A stretch of DNA of 37,675 bases from Bacillota bacterium (lineage in GTDB: Bacteria > Bacillota > Clostridia > Lachnospirales > Bianqueaceae): positions 1 through 37,675 of the forward strand of contig JAFZQZ010000109.1 in assembly GCA_017620135.1 (NCBI GenBank), read 5' to 3'. This document shows, in pieces, positions 29,849 to 37,675 of this stretch. The notes beneath the pieces were generated by a model. The model was not told the DNA's origin. It searched no databases and saw only the letters and a program-made list of their open reading frames with translations. How positions within the stretch are numbered: position 1 is the stretch's first letter; each line of letters opens with the position of its first letter. Made by a program: the position numbers and the translations under genes.

Positions 29849-32133
29849 TTTTTGCTCCCGGTGTCCACGGCCATCTGCATCTGTGCAATCATGCCGTCGA
29901 TCTGATCCATACTCATGCCCATCAGGGTGTTGAAGAAGCGCAGCGGCGAGCTTTCCAGCATACGGATCAGCTGCTCGGCAGGGACTTCCATACCTTCGCC
30001 ACCGTCCTGCTTCTGCATACCGTTCATGTAAGCCACGATCTGATCCAGCAATCCCATAATGATCGGCTTGGTTGCCGGATGAAGCATCAGCTCATTGATG
30101 GTGGTGTTCCGCGTGACCTTCATCGGAAGGACAGTGCTGGATTCCAGGTGCAGTGTTTTTTCCAGCCGAATATCACGGGATGAAGAACCGATCAGGACGC
30201 GATATTCGCCAGTGGCCGCGTACCAGTCATGGACCTTGGGAGAGAACCAGGCAAAGCTGCGCTTGTTCAGTTCAAAGGATACCACGGTCTCCTCGCCAGG
30301 CGCAAGAGACACCTTGCAAAAGCCCTTGAGTTCCTTCACAGGACGGTCGGTGACCCGGGTCAGATCGGAGACATAGAGCTGCACGGCCTCTTTTCCTGCC
30401 ACAGAGCCGGTATTTTTGACTTTGCATGTGACCGTGACCGTATCGGTATCGCGGATGGAATCAGCGGAAAACCGCAGATTACTGTATGCGAAGCTTGTGT
30501 AGCTCAGGCCGTGACCGAAGGGAAAGCGCACAGCCATATCCTTGCTGTCATAGTAGCGATAGCCGATGAACACGCCTTCAGCGTATTCCACACTCTCCCC
30601 ATCACCGGGGAAGTGGAGATAAGACGGATTGTCGGAGAGCTTGATGGGGTGGGATTCCGCCAGTTTTCCGCTGGGGTTCACGTCCCCGAAGAGGATGCGC
30701 GCCTGCGCCTGCCCGACGGCCTCGCCGCCGAGGTAAGATTCCAGGATCGCTTTCACATCGTCCGCCCATGGCATTTCCACAGGAGAGCCGTTATGCAGCA
30801 CGACCACGGTGTTTTCCTGTACAGCCGCGATCTGCGCGATCAGGATGTTCTGGTTGTCCGGCATACGCATATCCGCTCGGTCATATCCTTCGGACTCAAA
30901 GCTATCGGGAAGGCCGGCGAAGATCACTGCGATATCCGCCTCAGAAGCCGCTTTGACAGCTTCTTCCAATAGATCTGTGTCGATCCGGTCCTCTTCCAGC
31001 AGATAGCCCTTGCTGTAGCTGACATCCGCATAAGCCTTCACCGCTTCCAGCGCGATGTTGACCTTGTGCGCGTTCACACTGGCGCTGCCGCCTCCCTGGA
31101 AACGGGGTGATTCGGCAAAAGCTCCGATCAAGGCTATCTTTTTGCCTTGCTTTGGCAGAGGCAACATGTGATCATCATTTTTGAGAAGCACCATGGATTC
31201 CTCCGCCACCTTCTGAGCGAAGGCGTGATCGGCGTCCATATTATAAGAAGGAACGTCATTCCCTTGTTGATATTTGAATACTATGCGAAGGATGCGTTCG
31301 ACCACTGTATTCACAACGCTCTCATCCAGTGTCCCGTTTTTCACGGCCTCTACGATCTGCTGATCCTGCCAGGGACCTTCACCGGGCATGGCAAGGTCAA
31401 GCCCCGCTGCGACTGCCTTCACGCGGTCATTGACGGCTGACCAGTCGGACATCACAAAACCTTCATATCCCCACTCGCCGCGCAGAATGTCAGCCAGGAT
31501 CTCATGCCGTTCAGATACATATTCGCCGTTGATGCGGTTATAGGCGCACATCATGGTATCCGGCTGTGCCTCTTTCACGATACCCTCAAACGCGGCCAGA
31601 TAGATCTCCCGCAGCGCACGCTCACTGACTTCGGCGGAAACCGTCTGGCGACGGTATTCCTGGTTGTTGGCGGTAAAATGTTTGACACAGGCGCCAACAC
31701 CCCTGGACTGCAGGCCTTTCACATAGGCCGCGGCGATTCTTGAACCGAGGTAAGGATCTTCGGAGAAATACTCAAAGTTTCTGCCGCAGAGCGGAGAGCG
31801 TTTCATATTGGCCGAGGGACCTAGCAGTACATCCACGCCCTCGGCGCGGCACTGTGTACCGAGACGCTCGCCCATGGCATAGAGCAGTTTCTCATCAAAG
31901 GAGCAGGCGGAGAGACAGGCGGGCGGGAAGCTCACCGCTTCTTTCGCCTCAAAGCCAAGGTCCTTGGAGTCGATCTTCGGGGTACGCAGGCCGTTGGGGC
32001 CGTCGCTGACCTTGATGCCGGGGATACCCAGTCTCTCTACGGCCTTGGTATTCCAGAAGTCCTTACCGGAGCAGAGAGAGGCTTTTTCTTCCAAAGTCAT
32101 CTCACGGATAAGCTGCTGAATTGTTTTGTTCAT
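29845..32133 (-). CDS. GH3 beta-glycosidase, normal domain order
   Basis: 762 residues. The TIM barrel comes first: SDGPNGLRTP, LLGPSANMKRSPLCGRNFEYFSEDP, KHFTANNQE, MCAYNRINGEY and VMSDWS, with nucleophile Asp230. The alpha/beta sandwich follows (AVIFAGLPDSFESEGYDRADMRMP..N) and an FnIII domain (ELKGFCKVSLAPGEETVVSFEL). A roughly 90-residue extra tail (NELMLHPATKPIIMGLLDQ ...) follows the FnIII domain. It cleaves beta-glucosides, xylosides or related links; no signal peptide, so acts inside the cell. First gene of the leftward operon, with the divergent promoter region at 32172-32200. Confidence 0.93.
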   Translation of the reverse strand: MNKTIQQLIREMTLEEKASLCSGKDFWNTKAVERLGIPGIKVSDGPNGLRTPKIDSKDLGFEAKEAVSFPPACLSACSFDEKLLYAMGERLGTQCRAEGVDVLLGPSANMKRSPLCGRNFEYFSEDPYLGSRIAAAYVKGLQSRGVGACVKHFTANNQEYRRQTVSAEVSERALREIYLAAFEGIVKEAQPDTMMCAYNRINGEYVSERHEILADILRGEWGYEGFVMSDWSAVNDRVKAVAAGLDLAMPGEGPWQDQQIVEAVKNGTLDESVVNTVVERILRIVFKYQQGNDVPSYNMDADHAFAQKVAEESMVLLKNDDHMLPLPKQGKKIALIGAFAESPRFQGGGSASVNAHKVNIALEAVKAYADVSYSKGYLLEEDRIDTDLLEEAVKAASEADIAVIFAGLPDSFESEGYDRADMRMPDNQNILIAQIAAVQENTVVVLHNGSPVEMPWADDVKAILESYLGGEAVGQAQARILFGDVNPSGKLAESHPIKLSDNPSYLHFPGDGESVEYAEGVFIGYRYYDSKDMAVRFPFGHGLSYTSFAYSNLRFSADSIRDTDTVTVTCKVKNTGSVAGKEAVQLYVSDLTRVTDRPVKELKGFCKVSLAPGEETVVSFELNKRSFAWFSPKVHDWYAATGEYRVLIGSSSRDIRLEKTLHLESSTVLPMKVTRNTTINELMLHPATKPIIMGLLDQIVAYMNGMQKQDGGEGMEVPAEQLIRMLESSPLRFFNTLMGMSMDQIDGMIAQMQMAVDTGSKK

Positions 32134-32171
32134 AGTAAACTCCTTATCTTGGATTCAAATAATCTTCACAG

Positions 32172-32200
32172 TTGCATTTAGTATATCAGTCTGATACAAT
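32172..32200 (+). promoter_or_regulatory. Divergent promoter region of the glycan locus with palindrome
   Basis: Rightward: TTGCAT (32172-32177) and TACAAT (32195-32200), 17-bp spacer, for the AraC gene. Leftward: TATACT (plus AGTATA, 32180-32185) as -10 of the GH3 operon, without a good -35. A perfect palindrome TATCAG-T-CTGATA (32184-32196) lies between and overlaps both; it is a candidate binding site for the adjacent AraC protein. Confidence 0.6.
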
Positions 32201-32214
32201 CGATTTGTCTTGAA

Positions 32215-32243
32215 AAACATATATTTGTCCAAACAATATGTTT
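32215..32243. repeat. 8-bp inverted repeat in the leader of the AraC gene
   Basis: AAACATAT (32215-32222) and ATATGTTT (32236-32243) are perfectly inverted around 13 nt, just ahead of the ribosome binding site GGGAGAG. Could be an operator or a weak hairpin. Confidence 0.4.
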
Positions 32244-32265
32244 ACTTGCGACAGGGAGAGAAAAG

Positions 32266-33477
32266 ATGGGAAAAAATGAATCGTTCTTTGCGCCGGTGGC
32301 ACAGCTTGCGCATCTCAGCGGATATCCGATCCATCTGTTTCAGGATGAGACACTTGTTTTTCCGGAAGAACAGGATTCCGCAGGCGACGTGTTTCTGTGC
32401 GACCCTGCGTTAACAAAGTGGCTCGAAGCCTCCGAGCAGGCAATCGTGATGGAGCCAAACTTTCGCGACATTTTTTATGGAAGAATAAAAGAAAAAGACT
32501 ATTTCTGCATTGTCGGGCCTCTCAAATGGGAGACCCTGTTCCCTGAGAGACACCGCGAATATCTCCGGATCCATCATGCCGCCAGCGGGCCTGTCCTCGA
32601 TATCCCGACAGGTTCGTTTTCCAGGCTGAACGATGTGCTAAGGCTAACGGCACTTCTTTTGAATGTCGGTACACTCGCCGGCATATCAACCGATACTTCA
32701 GCGAAGGAAGCGTCCTTTTATAAAGGAAAGGAAAATCCCGGCAGCGACGCGTCTGTGGATTATCAGTCCGGACAATCCTTAAACGAGGATGCGGAAGGCG
32801 GCGTTTACCACACGCCCTACGAACTGGAGAGCCGAGCCCTCAAGGCAGTGGAAGACGGTAAGGAGGATGAGTTTTACAGACTTTTCGGAGAGCTTCAAAG
32901 CTACTCCGGCGGCAATTTCGCCAGAAATTCAGAAAAGTATCTGGAATACAGCGCCGTATCCATGGTCACGCTTTTGACCCGTGCCGCGATTCGGGGCGGG
33001 GTTCCCCAGAAGGAAGCCTACGCTGTGAGCGATCTTTTATTAAGCAGGGCGTCTCAGGGAAAAGGGGAACAGGACTATATCCTGATCCTGCAGGAAGGGA
33101 TCTCGCAGTTTTTCCGCCTCGTAAGGAAATACAAGGATTCTTCTCACCATTCCTATCACATCCGAAAATGCAAGGCATTTATCGCCGCAAACCTGAACCA
33201 GCCTCTTTCCCCGGAGATCATTGCGAAGGAACTTGGCCTGAACAAAAACTATCTGATGACTCTTTTTTCTTCCTATGAAAATGAATCTCTGATGCAGTAT
33301 GTACAGCGAAAGCGCGTCCTTGCCGCCGCCGAAATGCTGAAATACACGGATCAGGAAATCCTTCGTATAGCTAACTATTATCAGTTTCAGACACAGAGCC
33401 ATTTTGGTGTAGCCTTTAAAAAAGTAACAGGCCTTTCGCCCGCCGTATATCGCAAAAAAAACAAGCCCATTGGTTGA
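32266..33477 (+). CDS. AraC family transcriptional regulator
   Basis: 403 residues. The C-terminal DNA-binding domain (about 300-398) has two helix-turn-helix segments, LSPEIIAKELGLNKNYLMTLF and ILRIANYYQFQTQSHFGVAFKKVTGLSP, the AraC signature. The N-terminal 290 residues form a sensor region with no clear cupin motif; the ligand may be a rhamnose-containing oligosaccharide, from context only. The start at 32266 has GGGAGAG eight bases ahead. Divergent from the GH3-GH78-GH106 operon and just ahead of the symporter; it probably controls both. Closed by a terminator. Confidence 0.88.
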   Translation: MGKNESFFAPVAQLAHLSGYPIHLFQDETLVFPEEQDSAGDVFLCDPALTKWLEASEQAIVMEPNFRDIFYGRIKEKDYFCIVGPLKWETLFPERHREYLRIHHAASGPVLDIPTGSFSRLNDVLRLTALLLNVGTLAGISTDTSAKEASFYKGKENPGSDASVDYQSGQSLNEDAEGGVYHTPYELESRALKAVEDGKEDEFYRLFGELQSYSGGNFARNSEKYLEYSAVSMVTLLTRAAIRGGVPQKEAYAVSDLLLSRASQGKGEQDYILILQEGISQFFRLVRKYKDSSHHSYHIRKCKAFIAANLNQPLSPEIIAKELGLNKNYLMTLFSSYENESLMQYVQRKRVLAAAEMLKYTDQEILRIANYYQFQTQSHFGVAFKKVTGLSPAVYRKKNKPIG

Positions 33478-33494
33478 AAAGGGCTTGTTTTTTT
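33454..33494 (+). terminator. Terminator of the AraC gene
   Basis: AACAAGCCC (near 33460-33468) pairs with GGGCTTGTT (33481-33489), loop 12 nt, followed by a run of T. The left arm includes the last codons of the AraC gene. Confidence 0.9.
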
Positions 33495-33517
33495 GTACCG
33501 CTCATTTGCAAACAGGA

Positions 33518-33577
33518 TGATTATCAGGATAATAAACTGATTGTCAGGAAGAAATTGATACATGGTTTTTTTATAAT
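33518..33577 (+). promoter_or_regulatory. Promoter of the symporter gene with 12-bp direct repeats
   Basis: TATAAT (33572-33577) is a perfect -10; 17 bp upstream the expected -35 is poor (near 33549-33554). Directly ahead lie two direct repeats TGATTATCAGGA (33518-33529) and TGATTGTCAGGA (33538-33549), 11 of 12 identical and spaced exactly 20 bp, two helical turns. This is the usual layout of an AraC/XylS activator site overlapping the -35. The adjacent AraC protein is the probable activator. Confidence 0.6.
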
Positions 33578-33659
33578 ACAGGTATGATCACTGACGGAAA
33601 GCCTTAGAAATGGAATCCGGAAAGCAAAAAATGATATGGAGAAAAGAGGAAGGAAAACA

Positions 33660-35126
33660 ATGGGAAAAAACAAGGTTAAACACGAAGGCTGGCGCTTGTC
33701 GGCAGCGGAGCGAAGAAACTATTATTTAGGTTCTTTCGCGGAGTACATGGGTGGTACGGTTATGACCACCTTCTACAGTATTTATCTTATGTTTCAGGGA
33801 GTAGATCTGACAAAGATCGCCGTGCTTTTGCTGATCGTTAAGTGCATCGACGCGGTGGACGACGTTGTATTCGGCTTCCTGTTGGACAAAATTCATCTTC
33901 AGGATTCACGTCTGTTCAAGAAGCTCGCCGGAGACGGTAAGTATATCTCCTGGTACCGTTGCTTCTTCTGGCTGTTCCCGCTGGCAACGATCATCTTCTT
34001 CTGTATGCCGACCGGTCTGCCGGAAGCAGTGAAGATGGTCTGGTTCTTTGTAGGATATCTCCTTTATGATCTCACATACACCATTGTTTCTACCCCGAGA
34101 CAAGCGATGATCATGACCTTGACTGACAACCTCGACGAGCGCGGTGTTCTTCTGCAGAATAATGTTGTCTGGACTACCATCGGAGGTGTTGTGCTTGGCA
34201 TTGGCTGGCCTTTTCTGATCAGCGAATATGTAGGGTTCTCTGTCACGAGTGTTGCGGTTGTTTCCATGATCATCATGTTCGTGATGATGATTCCTCTTGC
34301 AATGAAGGGAAAAGAGCATAACACCTCAATAAAGAACGTAGATGATTTGAAAGAAGAAAAATATACTTTCAAGGACATGATCAACTGCGTCAAGACGAAT
34401 AAGTACATCGCCATCCTGCTTTTTTCCATGATCGCGACTGCCATAACCTCTACCGGAAGCGCCATTGGTAATTTTATTGCCTATTATCGCTTCAATAACT
34501 CGATGGTACTGACGTTTCCGACAATAATTGCAATGATCCCGGCGCTGCTGATCATGGGTAATCTCAATAAGATCATTCAGAAAATAGGAAAGAGAAAGGC
34601 AATGATTCTTTGTATGCTTCTCAACGGTACTTGTAACGTTATTCTCTTCTTCGTTCCAGGATCCGCCTTGGCAGTGTGTGTCACCATCATGTCTGTGACC
34701 TATCTTTTCAGCGTAATGAAGCGCACGATAAACAGCTTCGTTATTCCCGACACCATCGAGTACACCAAATACAAGACTGGCAAAGACTGCGCCGGCATTT
34801 TCAATGCGCTCAGCACCTTTGTAGACAAAGCGACCGCTTCCGTCTCCGGTTCTGTCGGAATGTTTATTCTCGGTCTGTCCGGATGGATCGCCATCAATGC
34901 CACCGACTTTGCCGACCTTGCGGCACAGAATGTCCAGCAGCCTGCCAGCGCTCTGACGATGATGTGGGCGCTGAACACACTGATCCCCGCACTCGGCTGC
35001 TTTATCTCCATGCTTACGGTTATGCTCTACAATCTGAAAGAATCCGACGTCCAGCTTATGGCGGACTGCAACGCGGGAAATATTACTCGCGAGGAATGCG
35101 AAGCACAGCTTTCCAGAAAATATTAA
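33660..35126 (+). CDS. GPH-family (MFS) sugar-cation symporter
   Basis: 488 residues from the ATG at 33660 (MGKNKVKHEGW), with AGAGGAAGG ahead; an earlier in-frame ATG (33636) has no ribosome binding site. About 12 hydrophobic helices. The GPH signature is seen in KCIDAVDDVVFGFLLD and the loop with DKIHLQDSRLFKKLAGDGKYISWYRCFFW; YDLTYTIVSTPRQAMIMTLTDNLDERG matches the family's central region. Such transporters import oligosaccharides or glycosides with sodium or protons. Under an AraC-type promoter, in line with uptake of the glycan digested by the divergent hydrolases. Confidence 0.9.
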   Translation: MGKNKVKHEGWRLSAAERRNYYLGSFAEYMGGTVMTTFYSIYLMFQGVDLTKIAVLLLIVKCIDAVDDVVFGFLLDKIHLQDSRLFKKLAGDGKYISWYRCFFWLFPLATIIFFCMPTGLPEAVKMVWFFVGYLLYDLTYTIVSTPRQAMIMTLTDNLDERGVLLQNNVVWTTIGGVVLGIGWPFLISEYVGFSVTSVAVVSMIIMFVMMIPLAMKGKEHNTSIKNVDDLKEEKYTFKDMINCVKTNKYIAILLFSMIATAITSTGSAIGNFIAYYRFNNSMVLTFPTIIAMIPALLIMGNLNKIIQKIGKRKAMILCMLLNGTCNVILFFVPGSALAVCVTIMSVTYLFSVMKRTINSFVIPDTIEYTKYKTGKDCAGIFNALSTFVDKATASVSGSVGMFILGLSGWIAINATDFADLAAQNVQQPASALTMMWALNTLIPALGCFISMLTVMLYNLKESDVQLMADCNAGNITREECEAQLSRKY

Positions 35127-35167
35127 GCCGATTATTTGTGAAAGACCGCCAATCATAGGGAGGAAAA

Positions 35168-35902
35168 ATGGATCATAAAAGCAAACGGAAAACCTGGATA
35201 TATTGGCTTTCTCTCTTATACTGCGCGCGTTTCAAAGGAAATTCCAGAAAATATGGAGTCAGGTTCGCGGCGGAGGACCCCGGTTCTCCGCTGCGCGGCA
35301 AAAAGATCATTTTCCTCGGTTCTTCCGTCACCACAGGGGACAGTGCCCTTGGAGACGGCTTCATCGAATACCTGGAGAAGGTCGACGGAGTTGTTCCTGT
35401 GAAGGAGGCTGTCTCCGGGACAACATTGGCCTATACCGGAGAGGATTCCTATGTGCCGCGTATGTTAAAAAACATCCCCACGGACATTCGCGCCGACGCT
35501 TTCATCTGTCAGCTGTCAACGAACGACGCGACAAAAGAATTACCGATCGGGGAGATTTCCGATGGGAAGTCTCTTGATCTATTTGATATCTCGACCACAT
35601 CCGGCGCTATAGAGTATATCATCTGCTACGCAAAACAGACCTGGAACTGTCCTGTTTATTTCTACACCGGTACGCGTTACGAAAGCGCACACTATGCTTC
35701 GCTTGTGCGTCGGCTCTACGAGCTGCAGAAAAAATGGGATTTCAAGCTCATTGATCTGTGGTCCGACGATGCGTTTAACAACATCAGCGAAAGCGACCGT
35801 AAGCTCTATATGCTGCCGGACGGTGTTCATCCTCTTCGCGCGGGATACCGCTATTGGTGGCTGCCGGAATTTGAACGGGCTCTGAAAGACACCCTTGTAT
35901 AG
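35168..35902 (+). CDS. SGNH/GDSL hydrolase (probable carbohydrate acetylesterase)
   Basis: 244 residues. Block I FLGSSVTTGDS gives catalytic Ser53, block III STND gives Asn119, and block V PDGVH gives Asp218 and His221. The N-terminus (MDHKSKRKTWIYWLSLLYCARF) has a short hydrophobic stretch but no clear signal peptide. SGNH enzymes of this size deacetylate oligosaccharides such as acetylated pectin or xylan fragments; here the substrate is inferred from the neighbouring rhamnosidases. It lies 41 bp after the symporter gene, with AGGGAGG ahead of its ATG, and is convergent with the pseudogene at 35927. Confidence 0.85.
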   Translation: MDHKSKRKTWIYWLSLLYCARFKGNSRKYGVRFAAEDPGSPLRGKKIIFLGSSVTTGDSALGDGFIEYLEKVDGVVPVKEAVSGTTLAYTGEDSYVPRMLKNIPTDIRADAFICQLSTNDATKELPIGEISDGKSLDLFDISTTSGAIEYIICYAKQTWNCPVYFYTGTRYESAHYASLVRRLYELQKKWDFKLIDLWSDDAFNNISESDRKLYMLPDGVHPLRAGYRYWWLPEFERALKDTLV

Positions 35903-35926
35903 GCTCATACTGATTCAGGTTTATTC

Positions 35927-36620
35927 TCATATTATCGGCAGTACTTTCTGCTCTATGAAGTCGATCCTGTCGAAAATTCTCGGCTTGAATGTTCCGGTTA
36001 TACCAACGGAGATATTCTTTTCCCATCATACAGACCATAATTAGATACCAATGTACCGATCACAGCCATATCATAGGCAGACATACATAATCCCCAGCCT
36101 GCGGTCACCGTATCCTGAGGATCAGAATACCACTCATACTTTCTTGGATTTCTATGATGCCTGCCAGAATTTGAATTCCAAGCGTAGTGTATTTAAACTC
36201 ACCTGTTATCCATTTTCGTCCTCCCAGGAAATCAAGTACCGCAAGCGTCCAGTCCTGTGAAGTACATACTTTCGTCCACGGTTCTGACTTATACTTATAC
36301 GGTGCGGTCATCGTAAGCAGATGTCTTACTGTGACATCATAGATGGTCTTCTCTCCACGCTTAACAACATAATCAGGAAAGAACTCCAGAACTTTTTGAT
36401 CCACGCTTTTGATATATCCTCTGTCCAACGCGATTCCGGCCAGCAGTGCCATCACGCCTTTGGTAACAGAATTGACATTCATTGCATCCTCAGTCTTAAA
36501 TCCGTGCCAGCAGTCATCTAATACAGTATGACCGTTTTTTATTGCATAGATCTGACAAATGTTGTTTTCGTTCCCAACGCTGTCGGAAACGAAGGTGTGA
36601 AGCTCTTCCTTGGTCATCAT
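35927..36620 (-). pseudogene. Degenerate beta-lactamase-fold serine hydrolase
   Basis: The intact part (MTKEELHTFVSDSVGNENNICQIYAIKNG ... NVNSVTKGVMALLAG ... RHLLTMTAPY ... FKYTTLGIQILAGIIEI) is the N-terminal half of a class C-type serine hydrolase, with the SVTK motif. After the residue run IIEIQES the frame is lost. Downstream, in other frames, follow YEWYSDPQ, TVTAGWGLCMSAYDMAVIGTLVSNYGLYDGKRIS and, further on, DRIDFIEQKVLPII before a stop at 35927. Two internal deletions or frameshifts are therefore needed. The start ATG is at 36617 or 36620. A decaying, probably transferred gene, with an AT-richer composition than the neighbours. Confidence 0.8.
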
Positions 36621-36723
36621 TTTCCCCTTTTTCATTAAGGTATGGAATCCTGAAAGCAAGCAGACTTCATTTTCCTTACAGCAGAACGATGATCTCCACA
36701 AACGGGAATTTGTACTGATCTCC

Positions 36724-37038
36724 TTATCTCTTGAATCTATTCCCCGTGTTCAGGTAAGTGAGTCCTACGATCAAGGAAACCACAAACAATGCTTGTCCAA
36801 TCCAAATCAGTGACTTAGCGTGTAACACCTGACTCAACGCAGATACAAAAAAGCATCCTGAAAGAACAAACATGAAAACGGACATTGCTTTTAGAAGCTT
36901 TTTTTCGTCTGTCTTTGACTTTTCTTCATCAGTGGCCGTGTTGTATCCAGCAATCAGATTTGCACCTTTACCTAATGCAAAGATGATTCCCAGTACAACA
37001 AACAAACCAGTGATGACAAGGAAAACGGCAAGCAACAT
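36724..37038 (-). CDS. DUF3784 family membrane protein
   Basis: 104 residues with three hydrophobic stretches (about 2-22, 50-70, 80-96). The segment GKGANLIAGYNTATDEEK, followed by a charged lysine-rich loop, is the family mark. Function unknown; often found near peptidase, lantibiotic or other accessory genes. It sits between the pseudogene and the startless GNAT gene in AT-richer DNA. Confidence 0.85.
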   Translation of the reverse strand: MLLAVFLVITGLFVVLGIIFALGKGANLIAGYNTATDEEKSKTDEKKLLKAMSVFMFVLSGCFFVSALSQVLHAKSLIWIGQALFVVSLIVGLTYLNTGNRFKR

Positions 37039-37071
37039 ATTACTACCTCCACAAATCCCGATTTATCGACA

Positions 37072-37512
37072 TCAACATCCCTTTGGCGGATACCGGAACA
37101 GAGGATCGCCGTTTTCTTCCATGCCGTACTGCACCATGCCACCTTTCTCCATGGCCCGAGCGGAAGCGATATTTTCCTTAGCGCAACCGCCATGCACACC
37201 GGAAAGCATATAATCTTCCACTGCGATCCTCAGCAATTCCTTCACGCACAACGTTCCGTAACCTTTGCCGCGGTATGGCTCATCCAGCAGGATGAAGATT
37301 TCAGGCTCCTCAGGATTCCTGCGGCCGTCCAGTCCGCACCATCCCATGATGATATGAGGATCGTCTTCGCAGCAGACAGCTAGACACAGATGATAGATAC
37401 AGCCTTTCGTGTTTCTTCTGTAATTTCCGATCATATAGGAAATGGCTTCCCTCGCCTGCGTATCAGAGAGCGGATGATGGTCAGAAGGCCACGTCCGGAC
37501 GACCTCGGGCAA
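37072..37512 (-). CDS. GNAT family acetyltransferase with damaged start
   Basis: 146 residues as read from a TTG. GNAT signs are EIFILLDEPYRGKGYGTLCVKELL (loop R-G-K-G-Y-G) and KENIASARAMEKGGM. Reading upstream in the same frame gives ILHFVTEND before LPEVVRTWPSDHH, which looks like the natural N-terminus, but the codon in front of it is TAG (37540-37542), where ATG would be expected. An extra A inside ATG would explain this. No good ribosome binding site precedes the TTG. The gene may be inactive or start internally. Confidence 0.6.
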   Translation of the reverse strand: MPEVVRTWPSDHHPLSDTQAREAISYMIGNYRRNTKGCIYHLCLAVCCEDDPHIIMGWCGLDGRRNPEEPEIFILLDEPYRGKGYGTLCVKELLRIAVEDYMLSGVHGGCAKENIASARAMEKGGMVQYGMEENGDPLFRYPPKGC

Positions 37513-37570
37513 ATCATTCTCTGTTACGAAATGAAGGATCTATAAAAACGCTGTCTTTGATACAAACAGA

Positions 37571-37608
37571 AAAAGCCTTCTCCGGCACATAAGTGCTGAA
37601 AAAGGCTT
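37571..37608 (-). terminator. Leftward terminator of a gene beyond the window's right end
   Basis: AAGCCTT (37573-37579) and AAGGCTT (37602-37608) pair, with an inner GCAC-ATAA-GTGC (37585-37596). On the minus strand a T-run (TTTTTCTGTTT) follows. It must serve a gene transcribed leftward from outside the window. Confidence 0.7.
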
Positions 37609-37615
37609 GAAATAA

Positions 37616-37670
37616 AGGGCTTTCGAGGTTCCGCTGTGTTTTACAGCAGAGTTTCGGAAGCCCTTTTTCT
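37616..37670 (+). terminator. Second terminator, T-run on the plus strand
   Basis: AGGGCTTTCG (37616-37625) pairs with CGGAAGCCCT (37655-37664), with an inner GCTGT/ACAGC stem; TTTTTCTGTTTA follows on the plus strand. On the minus strand a shorter T-run also follows (TTTATTT), so with the previous hairpin it can act as a tandem terminator for leftward transcription. No plus-strand gene is visible ahead of it. Confidence 0.7.
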
Positions 37671-37675
37671 GTTTA

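Overview
The window looks like chromosomal DNA of a gut- or rumen-type Clostridia (Lachnospiraceae-like Bacillota). The reasons are a mid-range GC content, purine-rich AGGAGG-type ribosome binding sites, a GPH-type sugar symporter with an AraC regulator beside plant-glycan hydrolases, and many small proteins of kinds common in that group (PDF-like, DUF523, YdeI/OmdA, DUF3784, GNATs). Exact taxonomy cannot be fixed from the sequence alone. I saw no rRNA, tRNA, CRISPR, integrase or transposase gene.

Layout. (1) 2-661 is the 3' end of a GH3 glycosidase, closed by a strong terminator. (2) 727-1120 is non-coding, dense in hairpins and related short repeats. (3) 1121-23795 is a 22.7-kb, one-direction (minus) run of about 27 small genes with short gaps and ATGA overlaps. 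It holds many GNAT acetyltransferases, a PDF-like protein, an APH-like kinase, a CAT-family acetyltransferase, NUDIX, MBL and beta-lactamase-fold hydrolases, an AlkD-like protein, two methyltransferases, a cysteine synthase, an MFS exporter with a probable frameshift, an M3 oligopeptidase, a radical SAM-GNAT fusion and several unknown proteins. Local promoters, terminators and structured repeats break the run into several transcription units. (4) 23931-35902 is a compact glycan-utilisation locus. A leftward operon (GH3, GH78, GH106-like, alpha/beta-hydrolase esterase) is divergent from a rightward set (AraC regulator, GPH symporter, SGNH esterase). The probable theme is uptake and cleavage of acetylated rhamnose-containing glycans or rhamnosides. 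(5) 35927-37675 is a decayed AT-richer tail: a serine-hydrolase pseudogene, a DUF3784 membrane protein, a GNAT that has lost its normal start codon, and a pair of terminators.

Most notable non-coding features: two copies (7219-7445, 20386-20507) of a structured repeat with ATGGACT/AGTCCAT ends; a promoter-palindrome-21-codon ORF-terminator module ahead of pepF; a perfect 15-bp hairpin that buries the ribosome binding site of the CAT gene; and a 12-bp direct repeat with 20-bp spacing immediately ahead of the -35 region of the symporter gene, as expected for an AraC-type activator.
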